From: Theropithecus gelada
Lineage: Eukaryota; Chordata; Mammalia; Primates; Cercopithecidae
Reading direction: 5' to 3'
Assembly (NCBI RefSeq): GCF_003255815.1
Contig: NC_037677.1
Span: 108,196,326-108,260,325, forward strand
Length of the DNA stretch: 64,000 nt
The notes below the pieces were generated by a model. That model searched no databases. It was not told the DNA's origin and saw only the letters and a program-made list of their open reading frames with translations. A program made the position numbers and the translations under genes. Shown here in pieces: positions 35,371 through 47,727 of this stretch. Numbering within the stretch: position 1 is the first letter of the stretch; each line of letters opens with the position of its first letter.

Positions 35371-35989
35371 CCAAGATCAGGTGGAGATCTGCTGCTCTGG
35401 GATTTGGCCTAAAAGAAGAGAGGAACTCCAAATACTAGAGGCGTACCCCTGAATTACCTGAATCTGTGTGCATCTTTCTTTCTCTGTAGTGATAGCTTGA
35501 GTGATGCACTAGTCCAGATAGGCTGTCAAATTTATTCCCATACATGTCAAGGAGCTTCTGCCACTTGGTGTGCTGAGAGGGCTTTGCAGGGTGACAGGAA
35601 ATCAGAGTTCTTATTTACCTTGAGGACTCCGTGGATTTTCTAATGCAGTCGTAATGTCCATTTTTCTTTTCAAAGCAGTATATTTTTAAATGGGAAATAT
35701 TACATAAAACCCCAATATATAGACAAAAAAAGTGAGCTGTTCTAGATAGTGTATGCTGCAGGAGAGGCCAGAGGTCTCAGACTCCTACCTTTTAGCCTTC
35801 CTTTTTATTACAGAATTTTGCCTTTTCATGGAACTCAGAGGTCATGATTTATAGTGTAGAATCCAAAGCAAAGAAAAACAAAAAAAAAAAGCTGCAAGAG
35901 CCAGGCGAGATCATTTCTAAGTGACCTCAGGTTGGCTGAACTGTTTTATGCCCAGCCCTGTATACACCTTATTTTATCCAGTCTTCCCA
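35371..35989. other. unassigned sequence
   Basis: Nothing recognised. Confidence 0.4.
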
Positions 35990-36115
35990 CTCACCCTTTG
36001 AGGTAGGCTTTGACAGTCCCATTTCACAGATAAAGGAACTGAACAAAAGGGAGACTCAGGATTGTATTCATTACTACCCTGCCTTTAATGCTAAGATTCA
36101 AACCCAGATCTTATT
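35990..36115 (-). repeat. MIR SINE fragment (antisense)
   Basis: caccctttgaggtaggctttgacagtcccatttcacagataaagg followed by attcaaacccagatc is antisense MIR. Confidence 0.65.
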
Positions 36116-37249
36116 CAAACCCAAATAAGTTTGGATCCCCACCTTACTTCCAACTCCCGAACTCTATTCCTCCTGGAATGGGCAGTGGTAAAACTACTCT
36201 CAAGAGCATAGAGGCAGAGGATGTTTTTAAGATCACAATTTTTCATCTTGGTCTTTTTTGTCCCCCAGTAGGCCTTATCCACACCAACTCTGATGGCCAA
36301 TGTCTTTGGTAAAGAGCAAGTCTGAGTCACACATACACGGTATAAGTAAGACATGGGAGAACAAAATAGAGTAAGACAAAGGCTCTAGGACTTGGCCAAG
36401 TTTACAAAATCAGCACCAAATGACACTAGTCTTCCAACCCCAAAACTTTATTCCTAAGTCCTATGTCTCCAGAACAAAACCAGAGCCTGGTGGCTTATAC
36501 ATGCCCCAGAGATGGAGCCCGAGAGAAGCCCTGGAAAACAGCCTCCCATTAGAGATGGTCATCCGCAGACAAGCAGGAGGGGACGCAGAGCCCAACTCTG
36601 TACTGTTTCTTCTCTCCAGACGTCCAGGTCTGCCAAGTGTGGAAGCCGCTCTCTAATGGGAGCCCTCAGAAATGGCACAAATTGAGGCCTCCAGTAATGC
36701 AATCACTTCTAATCAGTGTTTAATGAGGATACAAGCAGCCTCAGCTTACCCCTGTTTCAAAGAGGCAACTACACATAAACCTCAATTACTCAGACATTTA
36801 AAAATCAATTTCAAATAAAATGTCCAGGTGATGGAACTAAAGGGATTAGAAAGATCTGGATGTGTGCACAGGCCTGGCATGCCTTGTCAATGCAATTGAG
36901 GTAGGCAGCTCCTGTAATGTAATAAAGCTGGCCGGCTTTGTGCCCCCAGGGGTAGAAGGGGAACAGGTCTAATTTTCCATTTCCCCACAGAAACAGAGGA
37001 AGATTCCAATGACAGAAGGAAGAAGACATCTCTGTACTTCTGCCCATTCAAGCTGTGTTCGGAATGTTGTCTTCATCTCATTTTATAGTTGTAAAGAGGA
37101 AAAGTAGCCTCAGGCTATACAACTCAAGGTCTCTGCTCCAACCTGGCCTCCACCTGTACTACCAAATCAGATACATTACTATTTTTATAGGTGATCATGA
37201 CTTTTTTGCCAGTCATATTTACTTATCATTCCCATCAACATGCTGGTAA
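36116..37249. other. unassigned sequence with one inverted repeat
   Basis: No named repeat. A 13-bp perfect inverted repeat lies at 36543-36555 / 36650-36662 (see findings). Confidence 0.4.
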
Positions 37250-37370
37250 TTTAGGTCAATAAACTTTGATTGACTATGTACCATGTGTCAGGTGCTTTTC
37301 TGGGCAAGCAGGGGCACAAAGGTGAGGAAGTTATAGTCTCTACCTCATTTTACACAGTAGAGGAAGGATG
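37250..37370 (-). repeat. L2 3'-end fragment (antisense)
   Basis: gactatgtaccatgtgtcaggtgcttttctgggcaagcaggggcac follows antisense L2 tail text. Confidence 0.55.
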
Positions 37371-37479
37371 AGGCCAACTCCCCACCTCATCTGGATGTAT
37401 GGTCCTGCAAAACCAAGTTACTTGTCTCTTTAGTCAAGTGCAACGTGCAGCCAGAGAAACACTAATACGTAGGGTAGTA

Positions 37480-37700
37480 CCGTCAGTAATAATCATCATA
37501 GCTAGCATTTAACGGACAAGTATTAAGTGCTAAGTATGGGCTAAATACTTTACTGGCATTTTTTTTTTTTTTTTTTGACCACCAAAACCACCCTATGAGT
37601 TGGGTATTGCTATTATCTTCATTTCCCCATGTTGTAGGTTAACGAACCTTACAGGGTTGTTGTGTTAATTAAGGAGGTCCATACTGTAGTGGGCACCAGT
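37480..37700 (-). repeat. MIR SINE (antisense) with poly-T
   Basis: ctagcatttaacggacaag, taagtgctaagtatgggc, ccctatgagttgggtattgc and tcatttccccatgttgtaggtt follow antisense MIR. A T-run at 37560-37576 interrupts it. Confidence 0.7.
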
Positions 37701-38136
37701 GGGGTTGGCTACCCGTGCCACTCTCCCTAAACCGAGGGTTGCTGCCCTCTCCATTCATATTGCATTCAGTGGTATGCCCTGAAGTTGTGAAAGCATAGCT
37801 TTCAAAAATTTAAAACCATGACTCATACAAAATAGAATGAATACAAATTAAAAAAATCTATTCAACTTATTAATTAGTGAAGGAAGCAGTAGGATGGTAA
37901 AGCTGCTTTCAGGAAAAATTAGAGGAAAAAAACGTATGTAGTTGGTCAGTCAAAGAGATATTAAAATAAATTTGCTAATTAAAACAAAAGGCAGGGGGTT
38001 AATGTCTTACAGGGCAGTCAAGCTCTAGCTTTCTGGTTATCTTTTATCCCTTATGGAAACTGACCAGAAGATCTATAACTCAGAACATCTGGGGTTTAAT
38101 CAGATAGGAAATAGCCAATTCAAACACAAGCACATT
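37701..38136. other. unassigned sequence
   Basis: Nothing recognised. Confidence 0.4.
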
Positions 38137-38357
38137 CTCCTAGGTCAGGGGTCAGCAAACTCTTTATAGAGCCAGGTAGAAATACTTTCGGTTTTGCAGG
38201 TCACAGGATCTCTGCTAAACTACTCAATTCTAGCATTGTAACATGAAAATAACCTTAGATAATACATAAACAAATGGATATGGCTGTGTTCAAATAAAAC
38301 TTTACTTACAAAACATATGGCTGCCAGTCATAGTTTGTCGACTCCTGTCCTAGATAA
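38137..38357 (+). mobile_element. hAT-type MITE (Charlie group)
   Basis: ggtcaggggtcagcaaactc at one end and gactcctgtcctag at the other give near-complementary cag...ctg termini. Internal text (gctaaactactcaattctagc, cataaacaaatgg, ttcaaataaaactttacttac) is the forward version of the element at 2345-2570. Non-coding and about 220 nt. The exact family name is uncertain. Confidence 0.75.
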
Positions 38358-38729
38358 TTAAATATGAATTTGGGCGAGCCAGTTAATGCCCAAGGGTGAT
38401 ATTGAAGGGACATGCAGTTATCCTTTTGTTTTATCTCTATTTTTAAATTTATTTTTCTTAAGAGCACTAAAGTGGGAATGGAGCCTCCTGGATTTGCTGA
38501 TACAGTGTCTTGCCCGCCTCTCATCTACATAGATACAGTGGAGCCTTCATGTTTATTCAGATGGACCACTTTCTCTCCCTGCCTAATCTTATTAGAATTG
38601 ATAGAAACACAGCTGGCAACGGACTCAGTCTCCAAATTTACAATGGTGCTGATTCCTGCCTCAAGCTGGTTGCTATCTTGAGTGGAAGAGGTATAACCTC
38701 TAGGGCTGAGTTTCTTCTGCATCACTTGG

Positions 38730-38930
38730 AACCAAGGCCTTTGAGGTCAGAAGGAACTCTAGTTCACCACTCACTGTGTCTCTGCACCTCTATTTCATTA
38801 TCTATACCGCGAAGATAATAATGTACCTACTTCATGGGGCTGTTATGTAGTTTAAATGTAGTAGTGCACTGTGTGCAAAGCACCTGACTTGGAGCAAGGT
38901 ATGTGCACTGCAAATATCACTTCTCTTGTC
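38730..38930 (+). repeat. MIR SINE fragment
   Basis: gcacctctatttcattatc, gataataatgtacctacttcatggggctgttatg and gtgtgcaaagcacctgacttgg follow sense MIR. Confidence 0.65.
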
Positions 38931-39224
38931 TTTAGGATTCCTCCCTTGTTCTCATCTCCGGTGACTTCAATGCTAAGTGGCTTTAGTACTGACACGGGAA
39001 TTATGCTGATACCACAGCTCTGCCTTCCCTTTGCTTGAGTTCAATGCCATTTCTCCTCCATGGTGCTGTTTTATTTCATTGTTGATGCCTAACCTTTGAC
39101 TTTCATTCACATTACTTCTAATAACTTTGTGCTTTACGGGGGAGTAAGTGTGCTATCTGCTCTATTTGCTTTTGTGAGCAAGAAAGAGTAGGTGAGTTTT
39201 AAGTACAAACACTGAGCAGTCTTG

Positions 39225-39420
39225 TGGCTGGGGGCTTTACATAGGCCATCTTTAATCCAAACAACCATCCATTTTTAGGGACACCATTCTCTCTGTTTTA
39301 TAGATGAGGAAACTGAGGCTCAGGGACGCTTTGGTCGCTGGCCAAAGATTGTCCTCCTAGAAAGTGTTTGAGGGCTGGGATTCCAACCCAAGCCTGACCA
39401 ACTCTAAAGATAATGAATTA
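39225..39420 (-). repeat. MIR SINE fragment (antisense)
   Basis: ggctttacataggcc, ctctgttttatagatgaggaaactgaggctcagggacg and gggattccaacccaagc follow antisense MIR. Confidence 0.75.
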
Positions 39421-40904
39421 TTTCGTCCATTATGAAGGAACAATTCAAAGTGCTCTTCATTTGGCTGAAATTTTGCATCTTACTTGCTTCTCTTTCTTTG
39501 GCAAAACTGATCCTCTGTGGCCCAAATGAAGAAAAAAAACAACCATTTTCCAGTGCCTAAAATTAAACGAGAAGCTTTTAGGATGATGTGCTCAAACACT
39601 TCAGCAGCTTATATCCCATTTTCCATTCTTGAGCAAGTCAGTAGGCAATGTCTCCACTGTGGATTTCTCACTTCTCTGGAAGTGCTTTTCTATATTCTTA
39701 CCAGGCTCCACTCTGACCATGACAAGAATTCAGAAGCCAGAGTCACATAAAAGCACGATGCATAGCCAGATCATTCCAGAAGGTTTATGTCCATGTCCAT
39801 CAAAATGTGGCTTTACTCCTTGAACAGAATATGCATGCATGTCTGCTCACAAGAAAAGCATATCCTATGGCAGCTGGGACCAGCCACTGCAGTAACTTGG
39901 AGAAACAACAGGATAGGGAAAAGATGAGATGAACTTTCTATAGACACTTATTTTTAGCTGCTGGGCATTGTAACATCCTACCTATTTTTAAGAAACATGA
40001 TAGGTTGAAGTCACTGCTCCTCTTCCCTCTCCCTATTACAGATCTTGCTCCACATCCCAGTTCCATGGCAGGTATGTCATGTGACATACACATACACATG
40101 TGACATAAACTGGCCAATCAGATTCTCCCATCAAGGATTTCGAATTTCAAGAATGTGATACATCTGTACAGAAGCAGTTAGAGATTAATCCTGATAGCTT
40201 TGCGGGAGTTTAAAGTCTATCAGCAGAGAGGCAAGTGTCCAGGAGTATCAAGGCTGGTGGAAGCAGTTCAAAAAGACGATTCCTGTCACAGGATCTTGAT
40301 GGTGCCCAACCTCCTTTGGTTTCCGCCCATTTTCTGAGCTTGGTTCTCCAGCATCTTATCACTATTCTGAGTTTTCCAATAGTTTTCTAGGAAATTATTG
40401 TTCTACTTAAGCTACCCTGATTTGGTTCCCACAGTTAGCAAGGAGTACCCTGAATGATGTGCTTCTCAATATCCACCTGCAAGACCTGGGCCCCTGGGCA
40501 TATTACCATTCAAAGGACATTCCCTCAAAAGAGGCTGTCAGCATTTCCATTAAGTTGGAAGAAAAAGACAAAAAGTCTCAGAACTTTATATATATATTTA
40601 GAACCTGAGCACCAAGCAGTTATTTTGGTCATCACTTTAATTTTGCTAATCTACTAATCCAAGGGAGGTGTATATACAGGAGCCCAGACAAGGACTTTTC
40701 CTCCTGCCTGTCATCAAAAGATAAGTTTCAATAATCTCATATCAATGCCTAGCTTATTTCTTTCATAGGAATAGAAGATTTGAGAAATGCATTGGGTCAA
40801 GGTTCTGCTGTCATATTCATTGAATAAATAAGCTGAAACCCAGGTTCTTAGTGCTTGCTTTTGTTCCAGCCTGTCCTAGATGTCTTAGTTTCATCCTAGT
40901 CACA
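39421..40904. other. unassigned sequence
   Basis: No repeat named and no exon supported. Confidence 0.4.
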
Positions 40905-41080
40905 AACTAATAAAGGAAACGGACATTTATTGGACATTTGTACCATTGAATTCATTCCTTAAATCTGCATGGTGAGGTAGGCACTATTATACCCATTTCT
41001 TAGTGGAAGAAAGAGGCTCGTACAGACGAAAGAACTTGTTCAACCATGGTGCTGGTAACTGTGCAGTCAGGATTAAAAGT
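40905..41080 (-). repeat. MIR SINE fragment (antisense)
   Basis: ggacatttattggac, ggtgaggtaggcactattatacccatttcttagtgg and agaacttgttcaacc follow antisense MIR. Confidence 0.65.
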
Positions 41081-41843
41081 AACTTCAAAATCCATGAACT
41101 GTCCACTCTCCCAGTTTTGGGAAAACTGAAGCCATTGTTGCTGATAAATTCAACTACAGATGAGACTATCCTGGCCAAAAGAAAGAATCTACTTTTGCCA
41201 AATAATGCATGGAGTTATTTTAATTGAACTACATTTCATTTTGAAAGAATCATTTTAATGGATATACAGAGTGCCTAACACATAGTAGGTAGTAAAAAAA
41301 ATATTGAAATAAATGATTTCTGACTTGTTAAGAGAGAAAATAGTAACAGATACAGAAAGAAATAACCCAGGCTTGTGTGTGGTGTTTTCCACATTTTTCA
41401 GTTTGTTTTGCTGCTTGGCAAACATAAAAGTCAAAATTCTTTATGGGATGTTTCATAACTGATAGATGAACTTGGCCTAATTGTTGATCCATAGAGAGTG
41501 ATTCGACATGCCAATAGCCTCAGGGTTAAATTTCCCAACATTTGTTGTGGAAATATTTAGTCAGCTAATAATCTCTCTCCTGCTGACGACTTTGGCAGGA
41601 AGTGTACCCCTTGTTTTTAAAGAAACCAAAAACAATCCTCAAGGAGGATTCATAGCTGCCTGAAGCTCTGGAAGAGCTAGAATGACGATGATGTGGAATA
41701 ACATGCAGGACGGAACTTAAATTCCTTGCTAAATATAATTAAAGCAAAAAAAGTTTTAAAAAGAACCTGTAAATACAAGAATGTGCATCTATGATATGAA
41801 TAAATTAAGCAGAAAAAAATTCATGTACAAAGGACTGGTTAAA
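41081..41843. other. unassigned sequence
   Basis: AT-rich. Nothing recognised. Confidence 0.4.
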
Positions 41844-41977
41844 TTTTTTTTCTTAAATTGTTTTCTGGAGTCTTGCTATGTTGCCCAAGCTGGCTTCAAA
41901 TTCCCAGGCTCATGCAATCTTTCCATCTCCATCTCCCAATTAGCTGGGACTATAGGTATGCAGTGCCATAGCCAGCC
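41844..41977 (-). mobile_element. free Alu monomer (FLAM/AluJ-like), antisense
   Basis: A single 7SL-derived arm: poly-T, gagtcttgctatgttgcccaagctgg, caggctcatgcaatc, tagctgggactataggtatgc, ending gccagcc. Only one monomer is present. aaatttt flanks both ends. Confidence 0.75.
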
Positions 41978-42045
41978 TGGAAATTTTAAAAACATGATCT
42001 CTGCCAGGTAGTGTCAGAATGGCCTAAAGAAATTTCTATTTGAGC

Positions 42046-42182
42046 ATCCATCCCTCTATCCCTCCATCTATCCCTCCATCCATCCCTCCATCCATCCCTC
42101 CCTCCGTCCCTCCGTCCCTCCCTCCGTCCCTCCGTCCGTCCGTCCGTCCGTCCGTCCATCCATCCATCCATCCATCCATCCT
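42046..42182. repeat. CATC/CCTC/CGTC tetranucleotide array
   Basis: About 34 units of a CNTC-type 4-mer. Pure (CATC) flanks surround a core where units change to CCTC and then a run of CGTC around 42124-42158. The two long minus-strand frames across it (Asp-Gly-Trp-Met and Asp-Gly-Arg-Thr runs) are translations of the repeat. Confidence 0.97.
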
Positions 42183-42284
42183 GAAAACATATTGAACTTC
42201 CACTGAGGAGAACAGGAAGATGTGAAGACTGGCTGTTCCCCTTGAGGAGCTCAATGGAAGTAAAACATTTTATTCTTTGTATTT

Positions 42285-42480
42285 CTTTAGCTAATGTTTA
42301 TTTAGCATTTGCTATGCAACATGCACTATGCTTAAACAGCAGGAAAAAATCCCATTCAACTTTCACAACTACTCCATGAAAATATTGTTATCCCCATTTT
42401 CCTTCCAAGAAACTAAGGTGTAGAAAAGTTACATAATGTATACATATACAATGAGCTAATGAGTCCAAGTCAATCTGATT
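42285..42480 (-). repeat. MIR SINE fragment (antisense)
   Basis: tttatttagcatttgctatgc, ttcacaactactccatgaaaatattgttatccccattttcc and aactaaggtgtagaaaagttac follow antisense MIR. Confidence 0.7.
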
Positions 42481-43215
42481 CCAAAATTAAGGGCATCCTT
42501 TTAAGTACTTTGCTATAATGTCAGTTTATAGAGGCACAAAATCAGAACATGAACTAACTTCTATATCTGGCAAATAGTGATAGTTATATTTTTTGAATGT
42601 GAAAATTACAATCCTCATAAGATGTGTATGTGTGTGTATTTCCTGAAGGATTAGTATAAACTCTTGGAGAGAGGATTAAGGAGGAAAAAATATGGATCAA
42701 GAAATGCTTTATGAATTCTTGGCAGTAAGTTTGATCCTTTAAAAAATGGATAGAAGGAGAGTATCTGGTAAAAGAGAACAGTATGAGCAAAAGTGTGGAG
42801 AGATAAATGTGTTCTAAGAGCTTATGAAGAAGAGGGCCATCCAGACAGTATTACTGAAGAACCTGTCTTGCACCCAGATAGATCGCCTTTGGTTGCTAAA
42901 AGTCTAAACTTCCACCATTTGAGAAATATTCCTTTTTGGCATTAGCGTTTTCAGCCTTTATTCTGTCAAAAACACTGTCCTATACAACACCAGAACTCCT
43001 GGGAGGGGTAATTAACTAAGCAATTTGTTCTCAACTATGAAATTAGAATCCTGGCAGGAAAAAGATGGCATGTTGACATTCTTATTCGGAGACTATTTCA
43101 AAGATATGGACAACGTTAAAGGGGACCAACAAGGGCTGGTTAAGAATTCCAGGGAATAGCAACAGGAAGGCTTCCATCCCTCATCCCTCCTCCCTCTTCC
43201 CCTGGTGGGGCAGGA
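42481..43215. other. unassigned sequence
   Basis: Nothing recognised. Confidence 0.4.
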
Positions 43216-43289
43216 GCCATTCCTGGATCCCCAAGAGAGCTGTAGATGCAACTCAGCCATTCCTGGATCCCCAAGAGAGCTGTGGATGC
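43216..43289. repeat. two-copy tandem duplication, 40-bp period
   Basis: gccattcctggatccccaag, then agagctgtagatgc, recurs exactly 40 bp downstream with a single a/g change (43216-43249 and 43256-43289). Confidence 0.95.
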
Positions 43290-43379
43290 CCATCAGGAGT
43301 TGAGTGGACTTTGAAAGAGGAGCCCAGGCCAGCAGAGAAAGAGATGAAAACAAATACATCAACCTATCTTTCCTCCTGC

Positions 43380-43560
43380 CTTCCCATATGCTGATGGTAT
43401 CTCCCACTGGTCAGACCCAACAGGAAGCCAGAGGGCAAAGGCATGCAGCTGAAGCAGTGACAAAAGGGGGCCCTCCCAGGGCAAAAGCAGGCTGGGGAAG
43501 GGTGGAGAGAAGATCTGGAAAGGCAAATGGAGAATGGCCCGCCTAAGGGCTTACAGTGGT
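43380..43560 (+). repeat. unclassified old repeat
   Basis: The passage cactggtcagacccaacaggaagccagagggc and gggtggagagaagatctgg resembles a common mammalian repeat and is loosely echoed at 47230-47290. The family is not named. Confidence 0.35.
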
Positions 43561-44117
43561 CAGGTGGGACATAGGTCATCTGTCACTAATTGCATTTAAA
43601 GTAATGACCTTGCAAATTGATTTTAGTTTTGTAAATTAAGGCAGTATTCAACATCATCCCTTGCAATAGCTTTCTCTAACTCACCTAAATTTAGATTGTC
43701 TTTTAAGTTGGTGACAGAAAAGGGGGTATACCCGGTGGGCTGGGCATTATCCATGACCCTTCATGCACTCAGCAGTGTGTCTGACATGAGCGGCATCCAT
43801 CATGTGTGTTGTGTGGAGAGAAGTGGAGGATCATTGCTTTGAGTCAACCAACCAGCCTACGGTAGGAATTGATAGTTGATCAGACCTCTTTCCCACTAGT
43901 GATGGAGGAAGGAATGGAGAGTGATGAAGCAGGAAGAAGTGTGTGTGATCAGAGCATTGGGAAAGGGAGTGGGGGCAGAAAGAAGGGGCAAAATTAAAAA
44001 CACAACAGTGATAAAATTTTGCCTAGAGCAGGTCCTGTTAGGGTAAGAAGCCTTACTCCTCTCTGATCAAAGCACATGAAGCCAGTTGTAATCAGATGTG
44101 AAGAGTATCATCTAGCA
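43561..44117. other. unassigned sequence
   Basis: Nothing recognised. Confidence 0.4.
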
Positions 44118-44144
44118 TCACACACACACACACACACACACACC
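44118..44144. repeat. (CA)n microsatellite
   Basis: About 13 CA units. Short TG- and CA-rich stretches also lie at 44276-44304 and 44455-44495. Confidence 0.95.
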
Positions 44145-44499
44145 CCTCAGAGTCAATTTTTAAAGCAGTACAGTAATGAATCCAAGCTGGTGTTGTAAAT
44201 GGAAGGTAGAGAGAGGGTTGTTTGGGAAACACTGATCTCCCTTATCTCAGAGTGATACAGAGAACGTGCAGGAGTGGTGTGTGTGCATGTGTATCTGTGT
44301 GTGTGCCAGATAATTTGGGACACGGAAGCTCAAAAGTGCTGTTTTTATGCTCATAATTATCTATTTCCCCATTAAAAAGTTGTCTCTTATATGTCATTAC
44401 TGGCTGGATATTAAGTGTCTTCTTGAGGTGATTTTGAGACTGTTTTTCTTTTTCTGCATGCACATGCATGCACGCACACACGCATGCACACACAGTTAG

Positions 44500-45914
44500 A
44501 TGCATGGTTGTATGCATAATAAAACTTGAAAACTTAACCGCAGCACACTGCATAAATTAAATAAGGCAAACATATCCTTGGCAAGACTTGAAGTAAATGC
44601 TAGAGTTTTCCCAGAAATAAACAGTTCCATAATAACGGAAGTGAAAAGAAAATAAACTAAAACTTCTAAGTCCATCTTAGGTACATGGAGAGTCCACTAA
44701 AGTTTTCTTAAGAAGCTGATACTAAAACCCTAAAAATCCACTCTGGATTCCAAGGGTCGACTTTCCATCCCAAGTCATTACTTACTGGTGCAGCATTTCC
44801 ATTATCCATGTTGAGCCATGGCTTATAGATAAATAAGGAATTTAGAATACAGCATTTGAATTCATTAAGCTGCTTCCAGTAAGTAATTTGAAACTCTGAG
44901 AAATGCCAAAAACATAATTACTAATCCAAATAGCCCTTTTTATCTGAATAAGTAAAAATGGAGATCAGTATCTGGTTAATGGAGATCATTTCCTATTATA
45001 TTTTTAATGTTGTGATATGGACTTTAACAGTTGCTTTATATTGTTACATTGTCACTGTCATTGGAAACATCCTGTAAAGAAGGGCAGATGATTTACTTGA
45101 AATGTACTAGCAAGAGAGATATCATCTTCTTCTGCAAATAGTGGGCTTGGGTAACTCACTGGAGACTGCTGAGTCTCTCCCTGGATTTTCCTGAGGTTTT
45201 CATTCAAATGCAAGTGATTCCTGGAGGCTCTCTTCATAGGAAGGAGGCCTGGAGAATCCCTCAGGACTTCAAGATAAGATAAACAAGTACATAAAAATTC
45301 TTACTATATCTCTTACTTAAACTTATACTGTGATCACAACCAATTTTGGTTCATACATTCTCCAATTTCTCCAGATTAGGAATAATTTTGTCCCCTCCAG
45401 ACAACTTGTAGAGTTCTTACAAGACCCAGAAAGACCCAAACGGCACTTCAAAATCTCAGGAACCACTGGAAGGGCAGTGGGTCAAAGGACTCAGGGTCTG
45501 CAAACACTGTGAATCAAACCTGGCTCCACACCTTCCCCATCAAGGTAATCTGTCCCCAGTAACCCAAGCTCAAAACTTGAGGCTATCTTGATTTCTGCTC
45601 ATCCTCCTTCAAAGGAACTTAGTTCTCAAGTCCTTATCACTGCATGCCGTAGCTTGCAGTTGATCTCAACAGAGAACCATGGCATGCCAGGGAAGCACTG
45701 GTTGAGTGTCCAGCACTGGTAGGTTGTCCAGCTAACTCTTATTCCATTTCCCTTCTCTGCTAGTAGAAGCCGTCTCCCACTCTAGAGACTGAACATGCCA
45801 GGCCTGGCTTTCTCAGTTTCCCTTGCAGCTACGGCATGGCAATGAGACCCAGCTCTAGCCAATGGACCAAGTCTCTTAGGATAACTCTGGTAAATGTTTT
45901 CTCCTCCCAATATG
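44500..45914. other. unassigned sequence
   Basis: No named repeat. 45650-45910 (gcttgcagttgatc, cagctctagccaatgg) has the flavour of an old LTR or L1 UTR, not resolvable by eye. Confidence 0.35.
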
Positions 45915-46625
45915 AAGAGACATACTATGTACACTTAAGAATGGTTAAAATTAAAAGGACTGGCAATACCAAACATTGGAGAGGATGGGGAGGAACTGGA
46001 CGTTTTCCACATTGCTGATCACATGTAAAAAGATCCAAACACTTTGGAGAACAGTTTGCTAGTTTTATACAAAGTTGAATACATACTATTTGATCCAGCA
46101 GCTTCACTCCTAGGTATTTAGTCAAGAGAATTAAAACACATGACTATGAAATGTTGCACATGAGTATGCAAAGCAGAGCATATTCATAATAGCCCCAAAC
46201 TGGAAACCCAAATGCACACCAACAGTGAATGGATAAACAAATTGCAGTTTTCTCATAAAATAGAATACTAAGCATGAATAAAGAAGAATGAAAGACTGAT
46301 ACATGCAATACCATAGATGAATCTCATAAACTTGCTGAATGAAAGAAGGTAGACACAAAAGAATAGTAAATAGTCACATTTCCATAAAATTATACAAAAG
46401 GCAAATCTAATCTACAGTGACAGAAAGTCAATCGGTGGTTGCCTACAGCTGGAGGTAGGAGAGAGTACTGGCAGTAAGAGTGGGTACAGGGAACTTTTGG
46501 GGTTGATAGCAATGTTTTATATCTTGATTATCATATTACATGGATGCACATATTATTGAACTATACACTTATAGGTACATTTATTGTCTATAAATTTTAT
46601 CTTAATAACATTGATTTTTTTTAAA
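45915..46625 (+). mobile_element. old L1M LINE 3' fragment
   Basis: tttgatccagcagcttcactcctaggtatttag, cataatagccccaaactgg, gaatggataaacaaattg, gaatactaagcatgaataaag and a 3' UTR with tatacacttataggtacatttattg are decayed sense L1 ORF2 C-terminus and 3' UTR. Confidence 0.85.
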
Positions 46626-46869
46626 AAAGAGAGATAAATAAACAAATAAAAAGACCACCAAAGCCTCAGAACTGTGAAACTGGGTTTCAGAGGCGGTTTG
46701 AAATATTGTTGAATTTTGCATTGAAGTATATTTAATGGTTCAATTTCAGAATAACATATTATCAATAAGACTCATTATTTCTGAGATTTCTTTTAATTTT
46801 TTTTATATTTGAGCTCTTATTACATGCTGAGCTCTCTCTCTCTCCTTTAATCCTTACTGTCTGAGGTAA

Positions 46870-47335
46870 GGATTATTTCAATGATGATTATATCAACTAA
46901 AAAACAGGAACTGCTTTAGAACTTTTGAGCATGAAGAATTTGATTCAGGAAATTGGTTACAGCAGAATGAGGGAGCTGAGAAGGCAAAAAGGGTCAGCGA
47001 GACAACCCACACATTAGCAGTAGCAGGAAGCTGCTACTCCCTCTGGAGCTGGAGGCAGAATGCGGGGAGGTGGAGTTGTCAAGTTCAGAAGCAAGACACG
47101 CTGAGAGAGGGGCCACCCTGCATAAGTTGGAGCTCTGGAAGAGATACTGCTATTGTCAGAGGCACAACAGGAAGTGGAGAGAGTGGGAGAAATACCTTGA
47201 CATGTCTCTGACTCCCATCCTTCCACCTTTCACCAGTGTGTCCCATGGGTTAGACCAGCCCAGGAGCCAGACAGCAGGGGAACCTGGAAAATGTGGTTCT
47301 CTTCAACACAGAACAAAGCAGGAGGACAGAGAATG
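46870..47335 (+). repeat. unclassified old repeat
   Basis: tttgattcaggaaattggttacagcag, gtagcaggaagctgctac and cccatgggttagaccagccc resemble the repeat class noted at 43380. Plus- and minus-strand frames within it are not supported. Confidence 0.35.
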
Positions 47336-47727
47336 AATCAATTGAGGGCAAATAGATATTGACAAACACAGTGTCTTTGTTTTATCAACTTCCTTGACTT
47401 CCTCTGTGACTGCCACCTCGACAGTTCCCTCCAAAATCGAGGCAAACTGGTAAATAGACCCTGTAAGAGGAGCAACAGCTCAAGTTGCTGTTTTTAGATT
47501 CCGTTCCTTTAATCCTAAAGAGAAGAAGAGATTCGAACCAAGGCAATACAAACAGGCTGGCACTTATCTCTCAATGGCTTCACTGGGGTGGAATATACCA
47601 GCCAATTCACCCAGGAATCCACCAGATGACACATTACAAAGTATGACATGCAGTGGGCATCAGGTTTAGGTATTTTCCCAAAGGCAACGTTCAGGCATGA
47701 TGAGAGTGATGAGGGCAGAAATAGAGC

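Noticed and set aside
42046..42182. CRISPR-like regular repeats
   Set aside because: A 4-bp unit with no spacers. It is a simple tandem array in primate DNA.
41986..42254. Two minus-strand frames rich in Asp-Gly-Trp-Met and Asp-Gly-Arg-Thr
   Set aside because: Pure translation of the tetranucleotide array.
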